DNA of 36,489 nt from an uncultured Granulicella sp. (GTDB taxonomy: Bacteria > Acidobacteriota > Terriglobia > Terriglobales > Acidobacteriaceae), in the NCBI GenBank assembly GCA_903932155.1, contig CAIZFH010000315.1, positions 1-36,489 on the forward strand. The letters run 5' to 3'. This document shows positions 1 through 8,453 of this stretch, piece by piece. The notes beneath the pieces are model-generated. The model ran no database searches. It saw nothing but the letters and a program-made list of their open reading frames with translations, and was not told the origin of the DNA. The number at the start of each line of letters is the position of its first letter. The stretch's first letter is position 1. The translations under genes were made by a program, and so were the position numbers.

Positions 1-2
1 AG

Positions 3-329
3 ACCGATGGCCTGATCGACGACGGCGTGGGCAACCTCAACAAGACTGCACAGGCCTGTAGCGATTTGGCGACTCATAATCAGCCTCTAATCGATGAAGG
101 GATCAAGGAACTTACGCGTGCTACCGAACTGCAGCCCGATTACAGCGACGCCATGGCGTATCTAAATCTTATGTATCGTCGCAGGGCCGATCTGGATTGT
201 GGACATCCAGGTGACGAACGCCTTGACATTGAGACGGCTTATGACTGGGCAAAGCGTTCCATACTGGCAAAAAAGAAAAACTCGACAGGAGAGCAGCCTA
301 CTTTACCTGCACATATACCACTGCAATAA
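3..329 (+). CDS. TPR-repeat protein, C-terminal fragment
   Basis: The reading frame is open from the first bases of the window, so the true start lies upstream and only the last ~108 residues are present. A TPR-like helix pair is visible (GIKELTRATELQPDYSDAMAYLNLMYRRRADL), typical of exported acidobacterial TPR proteins in which one repeat follows a short N-terminal lipoprotein or signal region. The tail after YDWAKRSILAKKK is low in recognisable structure. TPR domains mediate protein-protein contacts; the partner cannot be deduced. The family assignment rests on the repeat pattern only. Confidence 0.6.
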   Translation, partial: TDGLIDDGVGNLNKTAQACSDLATHNQPLIDEGIKELTRATELQPDYSDAMAYLNLMYRRRADLDCGHPGDERLDIETAYDWAKRSILAKKKNSTGEQPTLPAHIPLQ

Positions 330-549
330 AGGCATATCCTTTCATAGTTCATCATTAGAGACTTGTTTGTTCCCTTGGTAACTTCCGTCATATATACCTT
401 TATTCGGTGGGCGGGACAGTTTTTGTTGCGACGAATGGGCACCCAGTTGGCATACAATTCCAGCGACCCGGAAAGAGCTGTTTTGTCTGCGGGATAAGTG
501 CATGATGGAGTTGTTTAGACCTACATGCGACTGCTAAAACCTGACCTCA

Positions 550-603
550 GCGGCTAAAGCCGCAAGGCAGATGCAACCGTTATGGCACGGCTGAAGCCGT
601 GCC
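550..603. repeat. Pair of palindromic hairpins, REP-like intergenic element
   Basis: Two perfect inverted repeats lie 20 bases apart. At 550-563, GCGGCT and AGCCGC flank AA. At 584-603, GGCACGGCT and AGCCGTGCC flank GA, a 9-bp stem. They share the core CGGCT-A/GA-AGCCG. Stems of this kind, followed by CCCTT, are in my recollection a widespread interspersed element in Acidobacteriaceae intergenic regions, similar in style to REP elements of other bacteria. A role as a terminator is less likely because no T-run follows. Confidence 0.55.
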
Positions 604-679
604 CTTAACAAAAGAGCAGAACGATTCGAACAAAGCAACGAGATTCCCGAGGATTAGCGAAACGGATCAAGTTAGTTGG

Positions 680-685
680 GGAGGA
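680..685 (+). promoter_or_regulatory. Ribosome binding site that fixes the hydrolase start
   Basis: GGAGGA lies 8 bases before the ATG at 694. This favours 694 over the TTG at 676, which lies upstream of the site, and places the twin-arginine motif right at the N-terminus. Confidence 0.7.
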
Positions 686-693
686 AATGGGCC

Positions 694-2568
694 ATGAACG
701 TTACTCGTCGCCAGGCGATGCAGATGATAGCGGGAGCAGTACCAGCGGTTGCAGGCGGGCACGCATTTGCCGCTGGGCAGGCTGGAGCAAAGTCACAGGC
801 TGCTGCGAAGCCAAAGACTACTGCGAAGGTTGCCGCCAAGCCGCAAGCTGAAGCTCCGGTTGAGGCGGGGGTGAGGCGGTTCGTGTTTGAGGGCGTCTCG
901 TCGGAGATGCAGATCACGATGGAGGAGCTGGGGCAGACGGCACCGGCGGACCTGTCGGGCTATACGCATCTGGTTATGGAGATGCGGATGAGCTCGCCGC
1001 AGCGGCTGCTGATCTGGTTCTATACGACGCATGGGCCGCGGTCGGCGTCGATTATTGGGTTTGGGCAGAATGCGTGGCTGCGGGCGTCGATGCCGCTACA
1101 GTACTTTATTGGGCGCGACTCGAAGGGCAACGACCTGGCCTCGGCACAGAACCGGCGGACGAACTCGTCGTGGTACTCGGTGTGGGGGCCGTTCGGCGAC
1201 CTGCATACGGTGGAGGCGATCGGGATTGCGATGGAGTACCCGCTGAACAAGCCGACGATTGAAGTACGCAACGTGCATCTATCCACGAAGGATGAGGGGT
1301 CGGAGTTTCTTGATCCGGGCGCGAAGCTGGACAGCTTTGGGCAGTGGGCAATGGCGGATTGGCCACGCAAGATCAAGAGCAAGGAGCAGTTGGCGAGCCA
1401 GATGGCGACGGAGGAGAAGGCGTTCGGAGGTGCGGCGGACTTTGGTTACGGGAAATACGGCGGCTACAAGAATACGCAGGTAAAGGCGACGGGATTCTTC
1501 CGCGTAGAGAAGGTGGATGGGCGGTGGTGGTTTGTCGATCCAGAGGGACATTTGTTTCTTTCGACCGGAACTAACGGCACGCCAGGTGGAGGCGCGGGAT
1601 TTGGCGGCAACGACGCTGGCGTCACGGTGAAGCGGACCAATGCTCGGCTGGATTCCTGGGGCATGACCACCGGCGGCCAGGGGCGACCGGGGACGGTGAT
1701 GCTGCGCTGGCCGCAGAGCACGAGTTTTCTGGGAATGCCGGATGTGTACTCCGCGCAGTTTGCAGCGGACATCGACACGGCGGCCAACACGCAGTGCACT
1801 CCGCACAAGAACGATGCGATGGTGCTGGGCTACTTCATCGGCAATGAGCCACCGTGGAATGCGCGGGAGAGCGAGCTGTGCGGGCTGATTCTGGGCGGAC
1901 CGGCCACAGCGACGCAGGCGAGGCTGAAGGAATTTCTGGCCGCGGGCGATACGGCGGCGCGCAGGAGGGAGTTTGTGCTGGCGTGCTTCCAGTGGTATCT
2001 GGGACTGGTATGCGGTGCAGTGCGCAAGCACGACCCGAACCACCTGCTGCTGGGGACGCGCTACGGCGGGACGATGGCGGATGAGTACTTTGTTGCGGCG
2101 CGCATCTTCGACGTGTGCAGCATTAATGTGTATGAGTACGAGCCGACGCGGCAGATCATCCACGCGGCACGGCTGTGCGACCGGCCAATCCTGATTGGCG
2201 AGTACCATATTGGGGTTCCGGCGGACGGCCTGGCTGCCGGACTGGTGCAGGCTGCGAGCCAACTGGAGCGCGGCGTCGCGTATCGCTACTATGTGGAGCA
2301 GGCGGCATCGCTGGAGTGGTTCCTGGGCGCGTACTGGTTTGCATGGCGCGACGAGCCGGTGATGGGCCGGATGGACGGAGAGAACTACAACATCGGGTTT
2401 GTGGATGTGACGGACAGGCCCTATGCGGAGCTGGTGGAAGCGGCGAAGGTGACACATAAACGGCTGCAGGATGTTCACTCCGGCAAGGTGATGCCGTTTT
2501 CGCGGCATCCCATGGCTTCGGCAGCGGGCGCGCCTTCGACGCCGTGGCCGCTGGGCAGCGCAGTTTGA
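694..2568 (+). CDS. Tat-exported glycoside hydrolase, GH50/beta-agarase-like
   Basis: 624 residues from the ATG at 694. The N-terminus carries a twin-arginine-type signal (TRRQAMQMI, then a hydrophobic Ala-rich stretch), so the protein is probably exported folded. An Ala/Lys/Pro-rich linker follows (about residues 30-55). The C-terminal two thirds are a TIM-barrel glycosidase: VDGRWWFVDPEGHLFLSTG near residue 275 is the hallmark entry of GH50-like agarases. FIGNEPPW supplies the likely acid/base Glu (E385) and LIGEYHIG the likely nucleophile (E503). DGENYNIGFVDVTDRPY near the end is also typical of this group. The barrel is compact: the segment between LFLSTG and the first catalytic Glu is shorter than I expect for agarases. 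The substrate is unknown; a beta-galactan or similar polysaccharide is inferred. It sits directly upstream of the DUF5107/TPR gene (81-base gap), possibly in one transcript. Confidence 0.75.
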   Translation: MNVTRRQAMQMIAGAVPAVAGGHAFAAGQAGAKSQAAAKPKTTAKVAAKPQAEAPVEAGVRRFVFEGVSSEMQITMEELGQTAPADLSGYTHLVMEMRMSSPQRLLIWFYTTHGPRSASIIGFGQNAWLRASMPLQYFIGRDSKGNDLASAQNRRTNSSWYSVWGPFGDLHTVEAIGIAMEYPLNKPTIEVRNVHLSTKDEGSEFLDPGAKLDSFGQWAMADWPRKIKSKEQLASQMATEEKAFGGAADFGYGKYGGYKNTQVKATGFFRVEKVDGRWWFVDPEGHLFLSTGTNGTPGGGAGFGGNDAGVTVKRTNARLDSWGMTTGGQGRPGTVMLRWPQSTSFLGMPDVYSAQFAADIDTAANTQCTPHKNDAMVLGYFIGNEPPWNARESELCGLILGGPATATQARLKEFLAAGDTAARRREFVLACFQWYLGLVCGAVRKHDPNHLLLGTRYGGTMADEYFVAARIFDVCSINVYEYEPTRQIIHAARLCDRPILIGEYHIGVPADGLAAGLVQAASQLERGVAYRYYVEQAASLEWFLGAYWFAWRDEPVMGRMDGENYNIGFVDVTDRPYAELVEAAKVTHKRLQDVHSGKVMPFSRHPMASAAGAPSTPWPLGSAV

Positions 2569-2649
2569 GATTAGTAGTCAGTTTGAGTGATTTGTTGCAA
2601 GAGATTTCGGATTAGTTGTGAGATTTCAGATTCGTTTGGAGAGATGACG

Positions 2650-5600
2650 ATGCGAAAAGGAATGGTCCGTACTGCTGTTGCCTTGGTGTCCAGCCTAGCG
2701 ATCACAACCCTGCTGTTTGCTGCTGCCGCGACGGTGAAGTCCGCTGCTCCAGCCAAGACCGCCGCGCAGGTAAAGTCTGCCGCTCCTGCGAGTGCGGCCA
2801 CGCCGGCGAAGTCTGTATCAGGGGTGAAGGTGTGGGAGGAGAAAGTTACCATCCCGACGTATCTGCTGGGCGAGCCGAATCCCAACCCGCAGTTCTACTT
2901 TGGGGGCAACTCGCAGGGCGCGCAGCACCGCATCTATCCCTACCCGGAGTACGACAACCTGACCACGGAGAAGAAAGACAAGACCTACACCATGGTCTAT
3001 CTGGAGAACGAGTATGTGAAGATCGGCATACTGCCGGAGATCGGCGGCAAGATCTTCGAGGCGATCGACAAGACCAACGGCTACAACTATATCTACAACC
3101 AGCATGCGATCAAGCCGGCGCTGATCAGCCTGCTGGGCGCGTGGCTGTCGGGCGGGATTGAATGGGACCTGCCGCACCACCACCGCGCCACCAGCTTCCT
3201 GCCCATGCAGTACAAGGTGGAGGAGAACGCCGACGGATCGAAGACAGTGTGGATTGGCGAACTGGAGCTGCGCGACCGGATGGACTGGACAGTAGGCGTG
3301 ACGCTGTTCCCCGGGAAGACTTATATGAAGGCGGCGTTCCGCATGATCAACCGGACACCAGTGCCCACCTCGATGCTGAGCTTTAGCAATGTAGCGGTGC
3401 ATGTGAATGACGACTATCAGGTGATCTATCCGCCGAGCACGCAGTTTGTGACCTACCACGGCAAGGTTGACTTTACGACGTGGCCGATTGCGACGACCAA
3501 GTATATGGGCGCGGACTACAGCAAGGGCGTGGACGTCAGCTTGTACAAGAACCACACGACCGCAAGCAGCATGTTCGCGTGGAACTACAAGGAGGACTTC
3601 TTCGCGGGATACGACCATGGAAGAAACGCGGGCATCATGAGCGTGGCCGACCACAATGTTGTCCCAGGGCAGAAGTTCTGGACGTGGGGCGACAGCCCGC
3701 AGGGGCACCTGCAGGACCATTACCTTACGGATTCGGACGGGCCGTACATTGAACTGATGGTGGGGGCGTATAGCGACAATCAGCCGGATTACACCTGGAT
3801 GCAGCCATACGAGACGCGGATGTGGTCGCAGTACTGGTATCCGTTCCGCGACATCGACGGGGTGAAGAACGCGAACCTGGATGCGGCGGTGAATCTGGAT
3901 GTGAAGGACGGCACGGCAACGGTGGGATTCTATTCGACCGAGGCGCGGCCCTCGGCCACAGTGTCGTTGAAGTTGAAGGACCAGGTATTGCTGAGTGAAA
4001 AGATTGCGATCAGCCCTGGGCATTCTTTTGTGAAGCAGATAAAGCTGCCGGCGGGCGCGGACGAACACGATCTACGCGCAGCGATCAGTGCGGATGGACG
4101 CGAGCTGGTTGCGTACTCGCCCATCCGGCTGGAGAAGGAGACAATGCCGGCGGTGGTGAAGCCCCCTGCTGCTCCATCTGAGATAAAGACCAACGAAGAA
4201 CTGTACCTGACGGGTCTGCGCATGGAGCAGTTCCGCTCGCCCACCGGCGATCCGAACGCCTACTGGAACGAGGCGCTGCGGCGCGATCCCGGCGACATAC
4301 GAGTGAATACTGTACTGGGCATCGACGCGATCAAAGGCGGGCGATATGCCGAAGCGGAGGCGTATCTGCGCAAGGCTCTGGAGCGCGCCACGGCCAGTTA
4401 CACCACACCGAAGGACGGAGAGCCTATCTATTACCTTGGGTTGGCGCTAAAGGCGCAGGGCAAGCTGGACGATGCGTACACCGCACTTTACAAATCGACG
4501 TGGAGCGCGGCGTGGAGGTCTCCGGGCTACTATGCGCTGGCGGAGATTGACGCAACCAAAGGCGACTTTAACGCAGCGCTGACCGCCGACCAGGATTCGC
4601 TGGAGGCGAATGCAAACAATATCGGCGCGCTGGCATTGAAGGCCGCACTGCTGCGCCATACAGGACACAGCAGCGATGCGCAGGCCACGATTGCGGCGCT
4701 GAGCAAGATCGATCCGCTGGATGTGCACGGCATGACGGAGCAATGGCTGGCCACGAACTCGCCGGCAAGCGCTGCCGCGCTGACGAAGACCGTGAGTGAA
4801 CATCCCGCTACCGGGCTGGAGGTTGCCGCGGACTATATGAATGCGGGGTTGTGGCAGGATGGCACGACACTGCTGTCGCATATAGTGAGCACGACCACGG
4901 ACAAGTCGAAGGTCTCTCCGCTGGTTTACTACTACCTGGCCTACTTTGCCGGGCAGATGCATCAGGCGGACAAGGTGAAAGCGTATGACCAACTGGCGGA
5001 AAAGGCCTCTCCAGACTATGTGTTTCCCTTCCAGATGGAGATGATCGCGGTGTTGGACGATGCCATGCGCATCAATCCCAGCGATTCGCGAGCTCCCTAC
5101 TATCTGGGCAACCTGCTGTACGACTGGCAGCCAAAACAGGCGCAAGCGCTGTGGGAGAAGTCTGCCTCGCTGGGCGCGGATTTCCCGGTGGTATATCGCA
5201 ATCTGGCGATGGTGTATACCAACCAGGGCAATCAGCGGGAGAAGGCGCTGGCCGCGTTGGAGAAGGGCGTGCAGTGCGGCGGCAACGCGATGGTGCTGAG
5301 CGATCTGGACAAGCTGTATGAGGAGAACGGGGTATCGCCGGCCAAGCGGCTCTCCGTGATCGAGGCGCACCAGGCGGTGGTGAATCGCGATGAAGTGATC
5401 TCTCGTGAGATCAACCTGGACATCTTTGCGGGCAAGCCGGACGCGGCGATCCAACTGCTGCAGTCGCGCTTCTTCCGTGCGTGGGAGGGCGGCGGGAGCT
5501 ACTCTCTGGGCGACTCGTGGATCAACGCCAATCTGGAGCGCGGCCATCAAAAGATGATCGCCAAGCAGTACGCGCAGGCGCTAGCCGACTACCAGGCTGC

Positions 5601-6132
5601 ACTGAAGACACCTGACAGTTTGCAGGAGGCAACCGGCAATGTGAGCGGGCGGCGGGGCGAGATCTCGTACTGGATTGGCACGGCGTACGAGGCGATGGGC
5701 GATGCGGAGAAGGCGCGTAGCGCGTGGACCGATGCATCTGCGGGTGCAACGGCCACGGCGGCGAGTACAAACGGACCGGTACGCGTGCGGGCCAACATTG
5801 GAGGGTTGGCTGCGGGAGTGCGCGAGGAGCAGGCCGCTCCGTACTATCAGGCGCTTGCGATGGAGAAGCTGGGGCAGCAGGACCGCGCCAAGACACTCTT
5901 CAACCAGCTCGTCGATGCAGGCACCAAGTCGCTGGGCAGCGCGCCGGCGATGAACTCCACGGTTGCGACACCGGCGCAACGCGGGCAAGTGGCTGACGCG
6001 CATTACCTTATTGGCCTGGGGCAACTTGGGCTGAACAACCAGGACAAGGCGCGGCAGGAGTTTTCCCTCGCGCTGGCAGCCAGTCCAGATCATTACGCAG
6101 CCATGCAGGCGCTCAATAACAAGACACCCTGA
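2650..6132 (+). CDS. Exported DUF5107 domain protein with TPR repeats
   Basis: 1160 residues. I chose the ATG at 2650 because GGAGAG at 2638-2643 sits six bases upstream; ATG 2644 is the alternative. A signal peptide (MRKGMVRTAVALVSSLAITTLLFAA) is followed by a linker of repeated VKSAAPAK/AQ units. Residues ~70-440 match the DUF5107 domain: the ENEYVKIGILPEIGGKI segment, the GGIEWDLPHHHR motif and the Trp/Tyr-rich end near YETRMWSQYWYPF, a beta-sandwich fold related to aldose-epimerase-like sugar-binding domains. The rest is a long series of TPR-like helices (for example DALRRDPGD-, AEAYLRKALERA, ALEKGVQCGG). In other organisms DUF5107-TPR proteins are found near carbohydrate genes, and the upstream glycosidase supports a role in sugar binding or hydrolysis. 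No catalytic residue can be named. Confidence 0.8.
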   Translation: MRKGMVRTAVALVSSLAITTLLFAAAATVKSAAPAKTAAQVKSAAPASAATPAKSVSGVKVWEEKVTIPTYLLGEPNPNPQFYFGGNSQGAQHRIYPYPEYDNLTTEKKDKTYTMVYLENEYVKIGILPEIGGKIFEAIDKTNGYNYIYNQHAIKPALISLLGAWLSGGIEWDLPHHHRATSFLPMQYKVEENADGSKTVWIGELELRDRMDWTVGVTLFPGKTYMKAAFRMINRTPVPTSMLSFSNVAVHVNDDYQVIYPPSTQFVTYHGKVDFTTWPIATTKYMGADYSKGVDVSLYKNHTTASSMFAWNYKEDFFAGYDHGRNAGIMSVADHNVVPGQKFWTWGDSPQGHLQDHYLTDSDGPYIELMVGAYSDNQPDYTWMQPYETRMWSQYWYPFRDIDGVKNANLDAAVNLDVKDGTATVGFYSTEARPSATVSLKLKDQVLLSEKIAISPGHSFVKQIKLPAGADEHDLRAAISADGRELVAYSPIRLEKETMPAVVKPPAAPSEIKTNEELYLTGLRMEQFRSPTGDPNAYWNEALRRDPGDIRVNTVLGIDAIKGGRYAEAEAYLRKALERATASYTTPKDGEPIYYLGLALKAQGKLDDAYTALYKSTWSAAWRSPGYYALAEIDATKGDFNAALTADQDSLEANANNIGALALKAALLRHTGHSSDAQATIAALSKIDPLDVHGMTEQWLATNSPASAAALTKTVSEHPATGLEVAADYMNAGLWQDGTTLLSHIVSTTTDKSKVSPLVYYYLAYFAGQMHQADKVKAYDQLAEKASPDYVFPFQMEMIAVLDDAMRINPSDSRAPYYLGNLLYDWQPKQAQALWEKSASLGADFPVVYRNLAMVYTNQGNQREKALAALEKGVQCGGNAMVLSDLDKLYEENGVSPAKRLSVIEAHQAVVNRDEVISREINLDIFAGKPDAAIQLLQSRFFRAWEGGGSYSLGDSWINANLERGHQKMIAKQYAQALADYQAALKTPDSLQEATGNVSGRRGEISYWIGTAYEAMGDAEKARSAWTDASAGATATAASTNGPVRVRANIGGLAAGVREEQAAPYYQALAMEKLGQQDRAKTLFNQLVDAGTKSLGSAPAMNSTVATPAQRGQVADAHYLIGLGQLGLNNQDKARQEFSLALAASPDHYAAMQALNNKTP

Positions 6133-6198
6133 GTCACATGGGTGTATTGTTTCTTTGCCGGTGAATATACTGAAGCCCCGGTACAAAGGAGCTATTCG

Positions 6199-6519
6199 GT
6201 GATATTGAATTTGAGATATGGGGCAATCGTCTTGCTTGCAGCATCCATGGTTACACCGGCGTTTGCGCAAGATTCCGGCGCGGACCTATACAAAGCGAAG
6301 TGCGCCATGTGCCACGGAGCAGATGGCCTGGGCGCAACCCCAGCCGGCAAGGCCATGAAGGCCGTATCCTTCAAGGATCCGGCGGTCATCAAGGCCCCCG
6401 ACGCTGAACTGATCGCCGCCGTGAAGAATGGCAAGAACAAGATGCCCCCTAATGTAGGCAAGCTTACCGACCCTCAGATCAAATCAGTCGTGGCCTATAT
6501 CCGCACCTTGCAGAAGTAG
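6199..6519 (+). CDS. Monoheme cytochrome c, periplasmic
   Basis: 106 residues from the GTG at 6199, chosen because AAAGGAG at 6185-6191 lies seven bases upstream; a longer frame from 6142 would put a non-signal extension before the hydrophobic segment. Signal peptide LRYGAIVLLAASMVTPAFA, then a class I cytochrome c fold. The heme site is CAMCH (C35, C38, H39), the likely distal ligand is M82 in NKMPPNVG, and the C-terminal helix VVAYIRTLQK is typical. It resembles small c6/c553-type carriers. It lies about 390 bases upstream of the Rieske/cytochrome b operon on the same strand, so it may be a soluble electron acceptor of that complex, but the gap leaves co-transcription open. Confidence 0.85.
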   Translation: MILNLRYGAIVLLAASMVTPAFAQDSGADLYKAKCAMCHGADGLGATPAGKAMKAVSFKDPAVIKAPDAELIAAVKNGKNKMPPNVGKLTDPQIKSVVAYIRTLQK

Positions 6520-6909
6520 TCTTCAAGAAGAACAAGCATGTAGCAAGCGCCATGCGATGTGAGTTCATTTGGCAGGTTCGGAAGGAATTGGCTTCCAAAC
6601 TTTTCTGCCCCCTCTGGTTTCTTCGGGGGCGCTCGTAACAACGTGTTCGCATTCATTCTGAAAGACTTCCTGCTTCTGGGCAGCCCGATCCAGATCGACG
6701 GCAAGGAAGCTGACTTCCCTCAGCCTTTCAATATGTGACGTAGATCACAGACCAAAAGTCGAATAGTCTACATCATGATACTTTGAGAAGTCAGGCAGCG
6801 AGAGTTGGAGCCGTGGCCAAGCGGCTTCTACTTGACTTGGCGGGATAGCGGCGGTCTGTGCGACTGACGATCCTGCTTCTGAAAGATTGTTGTGCTGGAG
6901 GTGTATTGC
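6520..6909 (+). other. Region between cytochrome c and Rieske gene
   Basis: 390 bases without a firm gene. At 6606-6629, GCCCCC and GGGGGC flank a 12-base loop, a possible transcript end, but no T-run follows. A 59-codon open frame (6559-6738) spans it and is listed separately. The part from about 6740 to 6900 should carry the promoter and leader of the Rieske operon; I see no clear promoter boxes there. Confidence 0.5.
6559..6738 (+). CDS. Possible small protein or gene remnant, 59 residues
   Basis: A frame from GTG 6559 to TGA 6736-6738 (open from a TAG at 6541) encodes GRFGRNWLPNF..FFGGARNNVFAFILKDFLLLGSPIQ..DGKEADFPQPFNM. The composition looks more protein-like than random, with balanced acidic and basic residues and a hydrophobic centre. 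There is no ribosome binding site before the GTG, and an inverted repeat runs through it. It could be a decayed C-terminus of an older gene, a small protein, or chance. No family recognised. Confidence 0.25.
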   Translation: MSSFGRFGRNWLPNFSAPSGFFGGARNNVFAFILKDFLLLGSPIQIDGKEADFPQPFNM

Positions 6910-7371
6910 ATGAGTGGCGACCAATATACACCTCAGGGATCGACGCGTCGCCGCGCGATTGAATACTTCCTTGGCGGCGGCATTCTTGCCACCTTTGCTT
7001 CCTTTCTCTATCCCATTATTCGCTATATGGTGCCTCCACCAGTCGCAGACCTTGGCGTGAACGAAGTGGTGGCCGGTAAGGTCGGGGATCTGAAGCCGAA
7101 TTCCGGGGCTATTTTCCGATTTGGCAGTAGCCCCGGTCTGCTGATTTTGAGCAGCGACGGCACCTATCAAGCGCTCTCTGCCACCTGCACCCACCTCGGT
7201 TGCACTGTGCAGTATCGCGGCGATTTGCACCAGGTCTGGTGTCCCTGCCACAACGGCATCTACGGCATCGATGGCCGAAATATTTCAGGCCCGCCGCCAA
7301 AACCGCTTACTGCGTATGACGTCCACCTGCGCGGCGATGAGATTGTCGTCACCAACAAGCGGGGGGCCTGA
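6910..7371 (+). CDS. Rieske iron-sulfur protein of a bc-type complex
   Basis: 153 residues from the ATG at 6910, with GGAGGTG at 6897-6903 six bases upstream. A short cytoplasmic N-terminus with RRR is followed by one membrane anchor (about residues 20-41, [22 protein letters not shown]) and a soluble Rieske domain. The two cluster-binding motifs are intact: CTHLGC (C93, H95, C98) and CPCH (C111, C113, H114). The two extra cysteines C98 and C113 would form the usual disulfide. The protein takes one electron from quinol at the outer face of the membrane and passes it to a cytochrome c. The cytochrome b gene starts three bases after its stop codon, so the two are surely one operon. Confidence 0.93.
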   Translation: MSGDQYTPQGSTRRRAIEYFLGGGILATFASFLYPIIRYMVPPPVADLGVNEVVAGKVGDLKPNSGAIFRFGSSPGLLILSSDGTYQALSATCTHLGCTVQYRGDLHQVWCPCHNGIYGIDGRNISGPPPKPLTAYDVHLRGDEIVVTNKRGA

Positions 7372-7373
7372 CC

Positions 7374-8453
7374 ATGATCTCCGCCATCTATCGCTGGCTG
7401 GATGAACGACTTCATCTGGACGACCTGATTGCCCCGTTCCGCCACAAGACTGTCCCAGTTCACCGCCTGACGTACTGGTATTTCTTCGGCGGAATCACCC
7501 TATTTCTCTTCGGGGTGCAGGTGATCACCGGCATATTGCTTCTCTTGTATTACAACGCCGGCGCCAATGAGGCGTTCGAGAGCGTGCAGTACATCATGAC
7601 CAAGGTGCGCTATGGCTGGTTGATCCGGTCCATCCATTCATGGTCGGCCAACCTGATGATCCTTACGGCCTTTCTGCACATGTTCAGCGTGTTGTTCCTG
7701 AAGGCTTACCGCAAGCCCAGGGAGATGACATGGATCAGTGGCATGCTTCTTCTGTTTCTTGTGATGGGATTTGGTTTCAGCGGCTATCTGCTGCCGTGGA
7801 ACACGCTGGCCTTCTTCGCCACCAAGGTGGGGACGGCCATGGTCGGACAGGTACCGATTGTCGGCCAACCCATGATGGTCTTTCTGCGTGGCGGCCCACA
7901 GGTGACCGGCGCGACGCTGATCCGGTTCTTCGGCTTCCATGTCGCTGTGTTGCCCGGGCTGGTGGGCATACTGATCGCGGTCCACCTTTTTATGGTGCAG
8001 CGGCTCGGCATGAGCGTTCCCCCCAAAATCGAAGCTGAATGGGTTGAAAATCCCTCGGCAAAACGTGAGATGAAGTTCTTTCCCAACTTTATGCTGCGGG
8101 AGATGATGGCCTGGTACGTGGCGATTGGCGTGCTGGGCGCCCTGGCGGCAATCTTTCCCTGGGACCTCGGTGTCAAAGCAGACCCGTTTGGCTCGGCACC
8201 GGCCGGCATCAAGCCCGAGTGGTACTTCCTCTTCATGTTCCAGACGCTCAAGCTCATCCCCTCCAAAGTGTGGTTCGTCGACGGCGAGGTCCTGGGTATT
8301 CTTGGTTGCGGCCTGGCCGGTTTGTTGTGGCTCCTGCTTCCATTCTTTGAGAGTGAGCAGCCCTCACGCCCAAAGAAGTGGATTACCGGGCTGGGAATCT
8401 TTGCTCTTATGTACGTAATGGGTATGAGTGTTTATGGCTTTCTTGCGAAATAA
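7374..8453 (+). CDS. Cytochrome b, b6-type core fused to subunit IV-like part
   Basis: 359 residues, integral membrane. The first half aligns by eye with chloroplast/cyanobacterial cytochrome b6: [46 protein letters not shown] and SGYLLPWN. Heme ligands are H88/H102 and H189/H204; the 15-residue offset of the second pair is the b6 pattern, whereas bc1 has 14. The Cys that binds heme ci in b6 (ITLTC) is Leu here. The second half resembles subunit IV with the quinol-site motif PEWY (P281-Y284) and about three helices. The 359-residue length fits a b6-plus-IV fusion rather than mitochondrial-type b (about 400). It lies three bases after the Rieske stop, and the multiheme cytochrome starts inside its end. 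Confidence 0.92.
   Translation: MISAIYRWLDERLHLDDLIAPFRHKTVPVHRLTYWYFFGGITLFLFGVQVITGILLLLYYNAGANEAFESVQYIMTKVRYGWLIRSIHSWSANLMILTAFLHMFSVLFLKAYRKPREMTWISGMLLLFLVMGFGFSGYLLPWNTLAFFATKVGTAMVGQVPIVGQPMMVFLRGGPQVTGATLIRFFGFHVAVLPGLVGILIAVHLFMVQRLGMSVPPKIEAEWVENPSAKREMKFFPNFMLREMMAWYVAIGVLGALAAIFPWDLGVKADPFGSAPAGIKPEWYFLFMFQTLKLIPSKVWFVDGEVLGILGCGLAGLLWLLLPFFESEQPSRPKKWITGLGIFALMYVMGMSVYGFLAK

Larger units (their letters stand above)
330..693. other. Non-coding stretch between the TPR fragment and the glycoside hydrolase
   Basis: These 364 bases hold no convincing gene. The short frames crossing 199-457 have no ribosome binding site and are shadows. The right half contains two perfect palindromic hairpins, listed separately. 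The promoter of the downstream hydrolase should lie in roughly 600-680, but I see no clear -35/-10 pair. Confidence 0.6.

Noticed and set aside
1279-2508. 409-codon minus-strand frame opposite the glycoside hydrolase
   Set aside because: Arg/His/Leu/Pro-rich composition typical of the antisense of GC-rich coding DNA, no ribosome binding site, no family motif; the plus-strand gene has clear catalytic motifs.
2818-4068. 416-codon minus-strand frame opposite the DUF5107 gene
   Set aside because: Mirror of a GC-rich gene with repetitive Arg/Val/His composition; no domain recognised and no translation signal.
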